This document shows positions 1 to 6,278 of a stretch of DNA of 26,703 nucleotides, one piece after another (position 1 is the stretch's first letter; each line of letters opens with the position of its first letter). Where the stretch lies: the IMG/VR virus record IMGVR_UViG_3300003702_000028, positions 1 through 26,703 of that record, one strand, 5' to 3'. The translations under genes and the position numbers were made by a program. Origin of the DNA: a virus. The notes below the pieces were generated by a model. It ran no database searches and was not told the DNA's origin. It saw only the letters and a program-made list of their open reading frames with translations.

Positions 1-78
1 TCGCAGACAATTACTAGGTTCAAAGGTGGTTATGTGAATCAGTGGGGTAATGACATCTGGGTAGTTGACCATGATTAA
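1..78 (+). CDS. 3' end of an unidentified gene (partial)
   Basis: Frame 1 is open from the first base of the window and ends at TAA 76-78, giving the last 25 residues of a protein that starts upstream. The tail contains the segment RFKGGYVNQWGNDIWVVDHD, which I do not recognise. The next small ORF starts inside its last codons (ATG at 71), a junction style seen throughout this window. No function can be assigned from so short a piece, and even its status as a real gene rests only on the open frame and the overlap with the next ORF. Confidence 0.4.
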   Translation, partial: SQTITRFKGGYVNQWGNDIWVVDHD

Positions 79-157
79 GTTATTTCTCACAGATAAAGTA
101 GTATGGACTCTAGTGTCATTAATGTTGCTTGATGCATTAGTGTTGTTTGTCTTATGA
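71..157 (+). CDS. 28-aa hydrophobic peptide
   Basis: ATG at 71 overlaps the end of the upstream frame by 8 bases and the ORF stops at TGA 155-157, one base before the tRNA-Gly gene. The peptide begins MIKLFLTDKVVW and then is almost wholly hydrophobic, enough for one membrane-spanning helix. Very small membrane peptides are common in T4-like phages, but no family is recognisable here. A second ATG (154) overlaps its stop as ATGA and opens the frame that runs through the tRNA gene. This may be a chance ORF; the support is the overlap and the hydrophobic pattern only. Confidence 0.35.
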   Translation: MIKLFLTDKVVWTLVSLMLLDALVLFVL

Positions 158-158
158 A

Positions 159-232
159 GCGGGTATCGTATAGTGGTAATACCTCAGCCTTCCAAGCTGA
201 TGCTGTGAGTTCGATTCTCACTACCCGCTCCA
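159..232 (+). tRNA. tRNA-Gly (anticodon TCC)
   Basis: A complete cloverleaf can be folded by eye. The acceptor is GCGGGTA (159-165) with TACCCGC (222-228), discriminator T229, and CCA encoded at 230-232. The D stem is GTAT/ATAC, the anticodon stem TCAGC/GCTGA with loop CTTCCAA (anticodon TCC at 191-193, U33 present), and the T stem GTGAG/CTCAC around TTCGATT. All stems pair perfectly. It would decode GGA and GGG. Encoded CCA is usual for phage tRNA genes. It lies between two tiny ORFs, and an unbroken reading frame also runs straight through it. Confidence 0.95.
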
Positions 233-246
233 CATACATACAAGAC

Positions 247-441
247 TTGCGAGATTGGGCGAACGATTGTGTAGCACGTGAGCTTGCGAATAGAGCTAAG
301 CCTATTGTCTCTACTGTTAAGCTACTTAAAACTGTTAAGTCTAGTAGTTCTGCTGCTATCTATAAAGTACATCAGCATCCTTATGGTGTTACTTGTACTT
401 GTCCTGGTTTTACTTTTCGTCGTAAGTGTAAGCACCTTTGA
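247..441 (+). CDS. Small SWIM-type zinc-finger protein
   Basis: The frame ends in CTCPGFTFRRKCKHL, which fits the SWIM zinc-finger pattern CxCx(n)CxH with three Cys and one His as likely zinc ligands. SWIM fingers are known to bind DNA or protein; no specific role can be given here. The only start codon after the upstream tRNA is TTG 247, giving 64 residues. No clear Shine-Dalgarno sequence precedes it. The same frame is also open back to ATG 154 through the tRNA gene (95 residues), so the start is uncertain. The N-terminal part (about residues 1-25) looks like an amphipathic helix. Confidence 0.55.
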   Translation: MRDWANDCVARELANRAKPIVSTVKLLKTVKSSSSAAIYKVHQHPYGVTCTCPGFTFRRKCKHL

Positions 442-458
442 GTACTTACCAAGAACGT

Positions 459-599
459 ATGGCGAAGGTGTATCGTAAGCGTCGAACTGTGGTGAAACGA
501 AAGCGAATAGTGCCTGTTATGTCTCCTGTTGTGGTGAGAGTGAACCGAGGCAGGATCTCACCGTCGCACCCGCATACAACAAAGGGGGATACCAAGTGA
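459..599 (+). CDS. 46-aa very basic protein
   Basis: ATG 459 to TGA 597-599 encodes 46 residues, with Lys and Arg concentrated at the N-terminus (MAKVYRKRRTVVKRKR) and a Ser/Pro/His/Thr-rich tail. The charge suggests nucleic-acid binding, but this is inference from composition only. It starts 17 bases after the SWIM-finger ORF. No good ribosome binding site is visible. A chance ORF is possible. Confidence 0.35.
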   Translation: MAKVYRKRRTVVKRKRIVPVMSPVVVRVNRGRISPSHPHTTKGDTK

Positions 600-634
600 T
601 CCCTGCGAATGAGATAAAGGACATCGGACGTTAG

Positions 635-677
635 TATATAAGTGTATTCTGATATGAAGGAAGAATGTACTTATATA
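635..677 (+). other. Long AT-rich hairpin
   Basis: Bases 635-649 pair with 663-677 over 15 positions, with two G-U wobbles and no mismatch, around a 13-base loop. There is no T tract after the 3' arm, so it is not a typical intrinsic terminator. It lies at the start of the 635-881 non-coding region and could be an RNA processing or stability element, or an operator-like inverted repeat. Confidence 0.5.
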
Positions 678-752
678 ATTATAGAAGAAACCTCTATGGA
701 TTACTATGGATTTGATATATTTTTCTCCATTGATTTATATAGGTTTTTAAAC

Positions 753-771
753 TGAAATCAATGACTTACGA
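753..771 (+). repeat. Upstream control-region repeat, copy 1
   Basis: TGAAATCAATGACTTACGA occurs here and, identically, at 4520-4538. A shorter version (ATCAATGACTTA) recurs at 794-805 just before the promoter. Both 19-bp copies lie in non-coding DNA upstream of a sigma70-like promoter, so they may be a shared binding site or a recombination scar flanking the cobS/cobT-like module. Confidence 0.7.
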
Positions 772-793
772 GGCGAAAAAAAAGTCGTTGTAC

Positions 794-805
794 ATCAATG
801 ACTTA
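794..805 (+). repeat. Short copy of the control-region repeat
   Basis: ATCAATGACTTA matches the 12-base core of the 19-bp element at 753-771 and 4520-4538. It ends 4 bases before the -35 hexamer at 810, a position suited to a regulator or an upstream promoter element. Confidence 0.6.
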
Positions 806-809
806 GCCC

Positions 810-838
810 TTGACATACAGCTCGGTTTAGTGTACCAT
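810..838 (+). promoter_or_regulatory. Sigma70-like promoter for the cobS/cobT-like operon
   Basis: A perfect -35 TTGACA (810-815) is followed by a 17-base spacer and TACCAT (833-838). The first downstream start codon is at 882, with AAGGAAT before it. The promoter looks host-type, so early or middle expression is likely. Strength and use are inferred. Confidence 0.7.
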
Positions 839-881
839 AGCAGTATAGAATTTAACTACGACAATATAAGGAATATCTAAT

Positions 882-1019
882 ATGTATATAAGTGACAAGT
901 GGGCAATAATGATTGTAGCCGCCTTATGGGTGGCTGTGATTGCGGTTGCAGATATGAATTGGCCCCAGCACATGGGCCCGCAAAATGTCTTGATTGAGGC
1001 AATAGGGAATTTAATATGA
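882..1019 (+). CDS. 45-aa membrane peptide coupled to the AAA+ ATPase gene
   Basis: ATG 882 follows AAGGAATATCTAAT, a reasonable ribosome binding site, and lies 44 bases after the -10 box. The peptide (MYISDKWAIMIVAALWVAVI at the start) has one hydrophobic helix at about residues 8-23, then a polar tail rich in Asn, Gln and Pro. Its stop TGA (1017-1019) overlaps the ATG of the ATPase gene as ATGA, so the two are probably translated together. That position suggests a membrane partner or anchor for the ATPase/VWA pair, but this is inference. No family is recognised. Confidence 0.6.
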   Translation: MYISDKWAIMIVAALWVAVIAVADMNWPQHMGPQNVLIEAIGNLI

Positions 1020-2224
1020 AAGTTTGTAAAATGAATGCCAAACGAACCAACTTTGTAATTGCGGCTCGGGCATTACTTGGTGAACACAAAAGTGAGATCA
1101 CCCGTCCTGAGATATATGCGGTGCTCGAAGAAAACGAAAGCATGATGTTTCCCCAGTGGGTCGTCGGTCGTGAGTTTCGTACCGAGGTTCGTGGTGTCTA
1201 TTATCTGCCGTCGGCAGTAGGTCGCTACGAAACACTGGAAGAGTTCCGTGCAGCAAACCCCACTACTAAGGAAGTGGCTGTGCAATCTATGATTACATCT
1301 GAAGCATCGCTTGCATCGAGCATTAGTGTGATGGACAATCAAGAAACATATGTACCAGAAAAATATCTGGGTTATGTTCCTTGGGGTAACTTTAATGTCT
1401 TAAAGGATATTATTAAATCTGAAATTTTTTATCCTGTGTTTATTACTGGTCTATCTGGTAATGGTAAAACCCTGATGGTAAAGGAACTGTGTGCTCGCCT
1501 TAACCGTGAATTTGTCCGTGCGAACATCACCGTCGAAACTGACGAGGATGATTTGATCGGTGGCTTCCGTTTACTTAATGGTGAAACAGTGTGGCATGAT
1601 GGTCCTGTCGTGACCGCCATGAAACGTGGTTCGATTCTACTGCTTGATGAGATCGATCTTGCTTCTAATAAGATTATGTGCCTTCAGCCTGTTCTGGAAG
1701 GTTCGTCAATCTACCTGAAGAAGATCGGCAAGTGGGTACATCCAGCAGAAGGGTTTAACATTATTGCCACGGCGAACACCAAGGGACAGGGTTCTGAAGA
1801 TGGTCGCTTTATTGGTACTAACGTGATGAACGAATCATTCCTGGAACGATTTCCTGTTACGATTGAACAGTCTTATCCGACTGGGAAGATCGAGGAAAAG
1901 ATTCTTGTCAATGAATTGGCAAAACGAGATATCGTTGAAAAGTCATTTGTTGAGAATTTGGTCAAGTGGGCAGATGTAATCCGTAAGACATTCTACGAAG
2001 GTGGAGTCGATGAGATTATTTCAACCCGTCGCTTAGTACATATTGCTAATGCGTTTGGTATTTTCGAGGACAAAGTAAAGGCGATCACCATGTGCATCAG
2101 CCGATTTGATTCCGAAACTAAGGACTCGTTCCTTGATCTATATACCAAGATTGATGCAGGTATTGAAGTATCGGTAGTGGGAGCTGACGATGATGATGAT
2201 GATTATGATGAGGATGATTCATAA
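1016..2224 (+). CDS. cobS: MoxR/CobS-like AAA+ ATPase
   Basis: This 402-residue protein is an AAA+ ATPase of the MoxR/CobS kind. Walker A is GLSGNGKT (residues 145-152), Walker B LLLDEID (208-214), a sensor-1 Asn lies in IATAN (about 254), and ESFLERF (273-279) supplies a likely arginine finger. The stretch before Walker A (VPWGNFNVLKDIIKSEIFYP) resembles phage proteins annotated CobS. Residues 1-110 are an extra N-terminal region with no family I can name, and the C-terminus is a run of Asp and Glu. In cobalamin synthesis CobS works with CobT to insert cobalt. With no other cobalamin gene here, a general MoxR-type remodelling role with the next protein is more likely. It overlaps its neighbours by ATGA and ATAATG junctions. 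Confidence 0.9.
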   Translation: MKVCKMNAKRTNFVIAARALLGEHKSEITRPEIYAVLEENESMMFPQWVVGREFRTEVRGVYYLPSAVGRYETLEEFRAANPTTKEVAVQSMITSEASLASSISVMDNQETYVPEKYLGYVPWGNFNVLKDIIKSEIFYPVFITGLSGNGKTLMVKELCARLNREFVRANITVETDEDDLIGGFRLLNGETVWHDGPVVTAMKRGSILLLDEIDLASNKIMCLQPVLEGSSIYLKKIGKWVHPAEGFNIIATANTKGQGSEDGRFIGTNVMNESFLERFPVTIEQSYPTGKIEEKILVNELAKRDIVEKSFVENLVKWADVIRKTFYEGGVDEIISTRRLVHIANAFGIFEDKVKAITMCISRFDSETKDSFLDLYTKIDAGIEVSVVGADDDDDDYDEDDS

Positions 2225-4518
2225 TGGCAAGTGTAGCTAAAGATCAATTGGCCAAATTACTGGCTAAGGAAAATCTGTCAGTACGTCGAAGTGCAATGGC
2301 TCAGACAGCTTCCTTTGATCTAAACAGTCGGGTTCTTACTTTACCTATATGGGTTAATCGTAGTGGTCGTTCAACTACTCCTTTAAGTATGGAGGTTAAT
2401 GATATGATGACTGGTCACGAAGTTGGTCATGCATTGTATACTCCAAAGAACGGTTGGGAAAATGCTATTACGAAGGAAAAGGTAAATAAGAATGTCCTTA
2501 ATGTAGTTGAGGACGCTCGCATTGAAAGAAAAATTAAACGTACCTATCCAGGTATCGTTAAAAGTTTTTTGACTGGCTATAAAGAGTTAGTTCAAGCTGG
2601 CTTTTTTGGTGATGTATCTCCTTCGGAAATGAATATCATTGACCGACTGAATATGCATTTTAAATGTGGACTTCAAGCTGTTATTCCTTTTGAGCCGCAT
2701 GAAGAAAAATTTGTTACTTTGATGGAAGAAGCTGAAACCTTTGCAGACGCAGTTAGAGCTGCCAAGATTATACAGATGGCATATACAGAAGAAGAATGGT
2801 TAGAGGAAATGGAATCAAGCGACGAGGGTGAAGGTAGTCCTTGGGATAACCCAGATGACTTTCAACAATCCTTTGAGGACTCTGATGATGGGGACGACGG
2901 TGATGATGGAGACGATGATGATGACCTAGAAGAAGGTACATCAAATTTTCGTTCTGGCGATACCAGCGACTACGATCCCGACGATTTTGATGGAGAAGAA
3001 AAACATCAAATGAAAGATGATGAGGTTGTAACTGATAGTACATGGGAAGAGAAAAAGAAAGAATTATCAGATCCTAAAGCTAAAGAGTTAGTTTATTTTA
3101 ATCTACCTACTCCTAATTTAGATAGTTTAATAGTTCCATATAAAACTTTAATTCCGAGATTTGAGGAATTACTTCTCAAAGATGAGGAGCAGAGAAAAGA
3201 AGCCACTCACTCATGGATAAGTCCTTTAGATGTATCTAAAAAAGAATTTGCTACGTTTCGCAATTCTAGTTCTAAGATTGTCAATTACATGGTAAAAGAA
3301 TTTGAACGCAAAAAGTCTGCCGATGAATACCGTCGAGAAAGTATTTCTAAGACGGGTGTCATTGATGTAAACAAATTATATTCATACAAGTATAATGATG
3401 ATTTGTTTCTTAAACACACTTTGCGTCCAGACGGAAAGAATCATGGGTTAGTGATGCTTTTAGATTGGAGTGCTTCTATGTGTGGTGCCATGCAAGATAC
3501 TGTTAAACAATTATTGAATTTAGTATGGTTCTGTCAAAAAGTGAATATACCGTTTGAGGTATATGCTTTTAGTGCATCGTATACTGCTTCACGACGAAAA
3601 CACTTTTGGGATAATATTAAAGAAGATGAGGATACCGCAGAAGCATATCAGAAACTTTTTGCTGATGTGTGGAAGTGGAAAGAAACTGATCTGGCGATAA
3701 ATGACGAGTTTGCATTATTAAATCTCTTTTCCTCAAAAATGAGTGCTAAAGAAAATATAGCAATGAGCCGCACACTGTTTGTTGTTACCGATCGTCTACG
3801 AGCCAGCATTAGCCTAAGAGAATTAGATTTAAGTTCTACTCCTTTGATGGAAGCTTGTATTGCAATGCATGACATATTACCTAAGTTTAAGGCAGCGAAT
3901 AAATTGGATAAACTAAATCTTATCATCCTTACAGATGGTGAAGGTAATAGTACTCCCAATGGACTAATGTCAAGAATAGAAGGTAGTGAAGGTTTGGGTT
4001 GGGGAACGAAATGGGCAAAAGGTCTCAATAGTAATGTAACAGCTGCGGTATTTGAAGATCCCATAACTCGTAAAGTATATATGACTAAAGATTTTCAAAG
4101 AGGAAAGTTTTATAATTATTATAATAATGCTACGGCGTATGAGAATTTGATACTTACAGCATTGCGAGATCGCATGAATATAAACATCATAGGTATCTAT
4201 CAGATTGACTCGCATACTCGCACTATTCCTAAAAGATTGATGGAGAAATATTTAGGATGGTTTTCTTTTAACAAAGAACAACATAAAGCTTTGAGAAAGG
4301 AAGTACGGGTAGATGGAGTAGGTACAGTTTCGTCCCCTGGGTATGATGAGTATTATATAATCCCAACATCTACAATGCGACAGATAGATGATACACCTAT
4401 GTCCGGACTTACTAGTGATAGCTCGAAGGGTCAGATACGAAATGCTTTCCGCAAATCTTTAAATGCAAAGTTTGGTTCACGGGTACTTGTCGATCGGATG
4501 ATGAATTTGATAACTTAA
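2224..4518 (+). CDS. cobT: VWA/CobT-like protein with N-terminal HExxH motif
   Basis: This 764-residue protein starts at ATG 2224, on the last base of the ATPase stop codon. Residues 64-72 contain HEVGH (65-69), the zincin HExxH pattern, followed by NVVEDARIERKI (93-104), which could give a third metal ligand. This arrangement resembles the putative metallopeptidase region of VWA proteins encoded beside MoxR ATPases (DUF2201 type). Residues 199-268 are very acidic. A VWA domain follows with the MIDAS residues DWSAS (414-418), a likely Thr at 539 (SSTPLMEA) and ILTDGEG (568-574). Known MoxR/VWA pairs assemble or activate metalloenzymes and complexes; the target here is unknown. Its codon use is visibly more AT-rich than that of the ATPase gene. 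Confidence 0.85.
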   Translation: MASVAKDQLAKLLAKENLSVRRSAMAQTASFDLNSRVLTLPIWVNRSGRSTTPLSMEVNDMMTGHEVGHALYTPKNGWENAITKEKVNKNVLNVVEDARIERKIKRTYPGIVKSFLTGYKELVQAGFFGDVSPSEMNIIDRLNMHFKCGLQAVIPFEPHEEKFVTLMEEAETFADAVRAAKIIQMAYTEEEWLEEMESSDEGEGSPWDNPDDFQQSFEDSDDGDDGDDGDDDDDLEEGTSNFRSGDTSDYDPDDFDGEEKHQMKDDEVVTDSTWEEKKKELSDPKAKELVYFNLPTPNLDSLIVPYKTLIPRFEELLLKDEEQRKEATHSWISPLDVSKKEFATFRNSSSKIVNYMVKEFERKKSADEYRRESISKTGVIDVNKLYSYKYNDDLFLKHTLRPDGKNHGLVMLLDWSASMCGAMQDTVKQLLNLVWFCQKVNIPFEVYAFSASYTASRRKHFWDNIKEDEDTAEAYQKLFADVWKWKETDLAINDEFALLNLFSSKMSAKENIAMSRTLFVVTDRLRASISLRELDLSSTPLMEACIAMHDILPKFKAANKLDKLNLIILTDGEGNSTPNGLMSRIEGSEGLGWGTKWAKGLNSNVTAAVFEDPITRKVYMTKDFQRGKFYNYYNNATAYENLILTALRDRMNINIIGIYQIDSHTRTIPKRLMEKYLGWFSFNKEQHKALRKEVRVDGVGTVSSPGYDEYYIIPTSTMRQIDDTPMSGLTSDSSKGQIRNAFRKSLNAKFGSRVLVDRMMNLIT

Positions 4519-4519
4519 T

Positions 4520-4538
4520 TGAAATCAATGACTTACGA
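4520..4538 (+). repeat. Upstream control-region repeat, copy 2
   Basis: This is an identical 19-bp copy of the element at 753-771, starting 2 bases after the stop codon of the cobT-like gene. Together the two copies bracket the whole 882-4518 operon. Confidence 0.7.
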
Positions 4539-4540
4539 AG

Positions 4541-4703
4541 CACGCGGATGCCCGTGAGGTGAGGGTTTGTCCCTGAGGTAACTTGGGGACTCCACCTGAT
4601 GCTTGGAGAGGCCCCTCTGAAAGGCTCTTAGTATTCTCTAATGCTAACATCTATCCGACCCTCACCTCACGCTTGACAAGTCTGCCCATTTGTGTTAGCA
4701 TTA
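4541..4703 (+). ncRNA. Unclassified structured RNA or control element with pseudoknot potential
   Basis: Bases 4553-4566 pair perfectly with 4658-4671 (14 bp, CGTGAGGTGAGGGT and its complement), enclosing 91 bases. Inside are GTCCC/GGGAC (4569-4573/4586-4590) and AGAG.CC/GG.CTCT (4607-4613/4623-4628). A further perfect 11-bp complementarity, 4639-4649 with 4693-4703, crosses the long stem and would make a pseudoknot. A small hairpin at 4541-4556 competes for the 5' strand of the long stem. The region holds no ORF worth naming. I cannot match it to a known RNA family by eye. The 3' strand of the 11-bp helix lies over the -10 box of the next promoter. Confidence 0.5.
4673..4701 (+). promoter_or_regulatory. 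Sigma70-like promoter with extended -10
   Basis: TTGACA (4673-4678), a 17-base spacer and TAGCAT (4696-4701), preceded by TGT to form an extended -10. It would drive the gene cluster starting at ATG 4734, which has AAAGGAAT ahead of it. The -35 begins 1 base after the 14-bp stem of the structured region. Confidence 0.7.
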
Positions 4704-4733
4704 TAGTATGATAATGGTAAAAGGAATATAGTA

Positions 4734-4916
4734 ATGGAACGAATTGTTACACCCCGAGAATGGAACAAGTTAGAAACACAACATAGGCATCGTCGGTGGC
4801 AAGAGGAAGAAATTCAAAAGCATTGGAAACTTTTTCATCGTCTTTTTAAAATGGGTATCACCGTTGAGGAAATGGCCGTGTCAGGTCTAATAGAACACCA
4901 GAGGATAAATTTATGA
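4734..4916 (+). CDS. Hypothetical 60-aa protein
   Basis: ATG 4734 follows AAAGGAATATAGTA and is the first start after the promoter at 4673-4701. The 60 residues are mostly helical in character, rich in Trp, His, Arg and Glu (for example WNKLETQHRHRRWQEEEIQK), with a hydrophobic C-terminal half. No known family is recognised. Its stop overlaps the next ATG as ATGA, so it is the first gene of a co-translated series of small early-type phage genes. Confidence 0.65.
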   Translation: MERIVTPREWNKLETQHRHRRWQEEEIQKHWKLFHRLFKMGITVEEMAVSGLIEHQRINL

Positions 4917-5104
4917 GTACTAAACAAGATTTTTTAGATAGGGCCCGAGCACTTACAAGTGAACTTGAGGATGAATTAATAAAACCTCGTCATTTTAGTA
5001 AAGAAGTGGAAAGGTTTGCCGTGCGAGAAGCAATACATATGTTGAAGCGGGTAGAAGAGCACCTACAATCATATTTACAAATATCAAAATATCGAGGAGA
5101 CTAA
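4913..5104 (+). CDS. Hypothetical 63-aa helical protein
   Basis: This 63-residue ORF starts inside the stop codon of the previous gene (ATGA at 4913-4916). The sequence is strongly helical and charged, with heptad-like spacing of Leu and Ile around EAIHMLKRVEEHLQSYL. No metal-binding or catalytic motif is visible and no family is recognised. It is 2 bases from the next gene, which starts with GTG. Confidence 0.65.
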   Translation: MSTKQDFLDRARALTSELEDELIKPRHFSKEVERFAVREAIHMLKRVEEHLQSYLQISKYRGD

Positions 5105-5106
5105 AG

Positions 5107-5349
5107 GTGGGTAAGGTTAGTCATATTGAAATGCGTGAACAGGAAGGGAAATATTTTGTTCTTCTTTTAACAACAGACGAGGACACAAAGCCTAAATACT
5201 GTTTTCACACATCTAATAAAACTCAGGCAGAAAATGTGGCAAAACAATTTGCAAAACAACATAAATGCTTAATACGATATACATTAGATACAAAGGTATT
5301 TTCTGATACCCTAGCACCTGATGATGATCCTACACCTGCAGAAGCATAA
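5107..5349 (+). CDS. Hypothetical 80-aa protein, GTG start
   Basis: I chose GTG 5107 because GGAGA lies 7 bases upstream and the gap to the previous stop is 2 bases; ATG 5131 is the alternative. The 80 residues have alternating beta-like and helical stretches (EGKYFVLLLTTDED, then TQAENVAKQFAKQH) and an acidic proline-containing tail, APDDDPTPAEA. Family unknown. The DNA for that tail, the stop codon and the following ribosome site form the first copy of a 56-bp direct repeat, and the second copy lies after the oxygenase gene. Confidence 0.65.
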   Translation: MGKVSHIEMREQEGKYFVLLLTTDEDTKPKYCFHTSNKTQAENVAKQFAKQHKCLIRYTLDTKVFSDTLAPDDDPTPAEA

Positions 5350-5360
5350 GGATAGTATGA
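5305..5360 (+). repeat. Direct repeat left of the oxygenase gene
   Basis: This ~56-bp segment (from GATACCCTAGCACC to the ATGA of the next start) recurs at 5994-6050 with about five differences. It carries the last 14 codons of the 80-aa gene, its stop, and the ribosome site and ATG of the following gene. Confidence 0.85.
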
Positions 5361-6013
5361 CAAATCAACAACCCCCAGCGTATGCAATACATGGTATATT
5401 TCCAACTCCTGTATATGTTATAAAGAGAGATTCAAATTTAACCCCTAAAGAAGAAACAGAAATTAGAAAAATTGTTAAAGAAGGAATGTATAAAAGTTTG
5501 GGTAATTCTTATTCAAACAATTCTTATATCTTTAATGATAAATTAAAAAATATAAAACAGTTTTGTGAACAACAGCTTAAAATATATGTTAAAGAAGTCA
5601 TAAATCCTAAAGAAGAATTAGACTTCTATATTACCCAATCATGGTTAAATATAACTAAACCAGGCGAATTTCATCATGAACATTCTCATCAAAATAGTAT
5701 TATAAGTGGAGTTTTTTATATATCTACTGAAGAAGATGATAAAATTACGTTTAGTGATGTGAATGCTAAACTAAAAGAATTTATAAGTTTTGAAAAGGAA
5801 GAGTTTAATATATGGAATTCTTCTTCTTGGTTTTTTCCTGTTAATAATAATGAACTTGTTTTATTTCCTTCATGGTTAAATCATAAGGTGGATAGAAATG
5901 AAAAGGCTACTACAGATAGAATTTCTCTTTCGTTTAACACTTTTGTAAAGGGTACTTTCGGCTCACGGGAACTATTAAAAGAATTAATTTTAAGATACCC
6001 TAGCACCAGATGA
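5357..6013 (+). CDS. 2OG-Fe(II) oxygenase family protein
   Basis: I start the 218-residue protein at ATG 5357, after ATAAGGATAG, because the earlier in-frame ATG (5321) lies inside the previous gene. The core is a phage-type 2-oxoglutarate/Fe(II) dioxygenase: GEFHHEHSHQNSIISGVFYI (residues 103-122) gives the HxH iron ligands, NHKVDRN (175-181) the distal His (176), and R188 in DRISLSFN would bind 2-oxoglutarate. Marine T4-like phages often carry this family; substrates are generally unknown, with protein or nucleic-acid hydroxylation the usual suggestion. The gene is more AT-rich than its neighbours. Its last codons and stop are read in another frame from the second direct repeat, so it looks inserted. 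Confidence 0.85.
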   Translation: MTNQQPPAYAIHGIFPTPVYVIKRDSNLTPKEETEIRKIVKEGMYKSLGNSYSNNSYIFNDKLKNIKQFCEQQLKIYVKEVINPKEELDFYITQSWLNITKPGEFHHEHSHQNSIISGVFYISTEEDDKITFSDVNAKLKEFISFEKEEFNIWNSSSWFFPVNNNELVLFPSWLNHKVDRNEKATTDRISLSFNTFVKGTFGSRELLKELILRYPSTR

Positions 6014-6050
6014 TGATCCTTCACCCGCAGAAGCATAAGGAGAGATATGA
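5994..6050 (+). repeat. Direct repeat right of the oxygenase gene
   Basis: This is the second copy of the segment at 5305-5360, about 90% identical. Here its frame is used differently: it supplies the last residues and TGA of the oxygenase gene, then AAGGAGAG and the ATG of the 66-aa gene. The repeat unit spacing is 689 bp. Confidence 0.85.
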
Positions 6051-6247
6051 TGAACATTAAAACATTCATGTCAATAGTAGTACAGCACTGTCGCAATAAC
6101 GATTATTCGTTACAAACCCGTGATGTAATTGATGTAGCAGTTAGAGATTTTCCTACTTCAATTAAATTGTGTGAGTTTGATAACCATGATCTGTACTATG
6201 CCTCCCGTTGGTATATTTCAAAACTGCGTGACGGAAGATTACTTTAG
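6047..6247 (+). CDS. Hypothetical 66-aa protein
   Basis: The ORF opens with two Met codons (6047 and 6050) behind AAGGAGAG, a strong ribosome site. The 66 residues contain QTRDVIDVAVRDFPTSIKLC and a Tyr/Trp-rich segment, DLYYASRWYISKLRDG. No family is recognised. Before the supposed oxygenase insertion this gene would have followed the 80-aa gene directly, in the same small-gene operon. Confidence 0.65.
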   Translation: MMNIKTFMSIVVQHCRNNDYSLQTRDVIDVAVRDFPTSIKLCEFDNHDLYYASRWYISKLRDGRLL

Positions 6248-6257
6248 GAGAGACATA

Positions 6258-6269
6258 ATGAAATATTAA
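6258..6269 (+). other. Three-codon mini-ORF with a strong ribosome site
   Basis: ATGAAATATTAA (Met-Lys-Tyr-stop) follows TTTAGGAGAGACATA, as good a ribosome site as any in the window. It could be the remains of a deleted gene or a leader mini-ORF that holds a ribosome at the start of the structured 6279-6507 region. It could also be chance. Confidence 0.35.
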
Positions 6270-6278
6270 CCATAAAAT

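Noticed and set aside
278-478. ORF of 66 residues rich in Leu
   Set aside because: It is a frame shadow of the SWIM zinc-finger ORF; the Leu runs come from repeated CTT/TTG triplets and it has no ribosome site.
635-677. Intrinsic terminator
   Set aside because: The hairpin is long but is AT-rich and has no T tract after it.
3648-4064. 138-residue ORF on the minus strand
   Set aside because: It lies entirely antisense to the VWA protein, whose motifs are clear in this stretch; other minus-strand ORFs are also shadows.
5321-5356. Earlier ATG for the oxygenase
   Set aside because: It lies inside the previous gene in another frame; ATG 5357 has a better ribosome site and gives a normal N-terminus.
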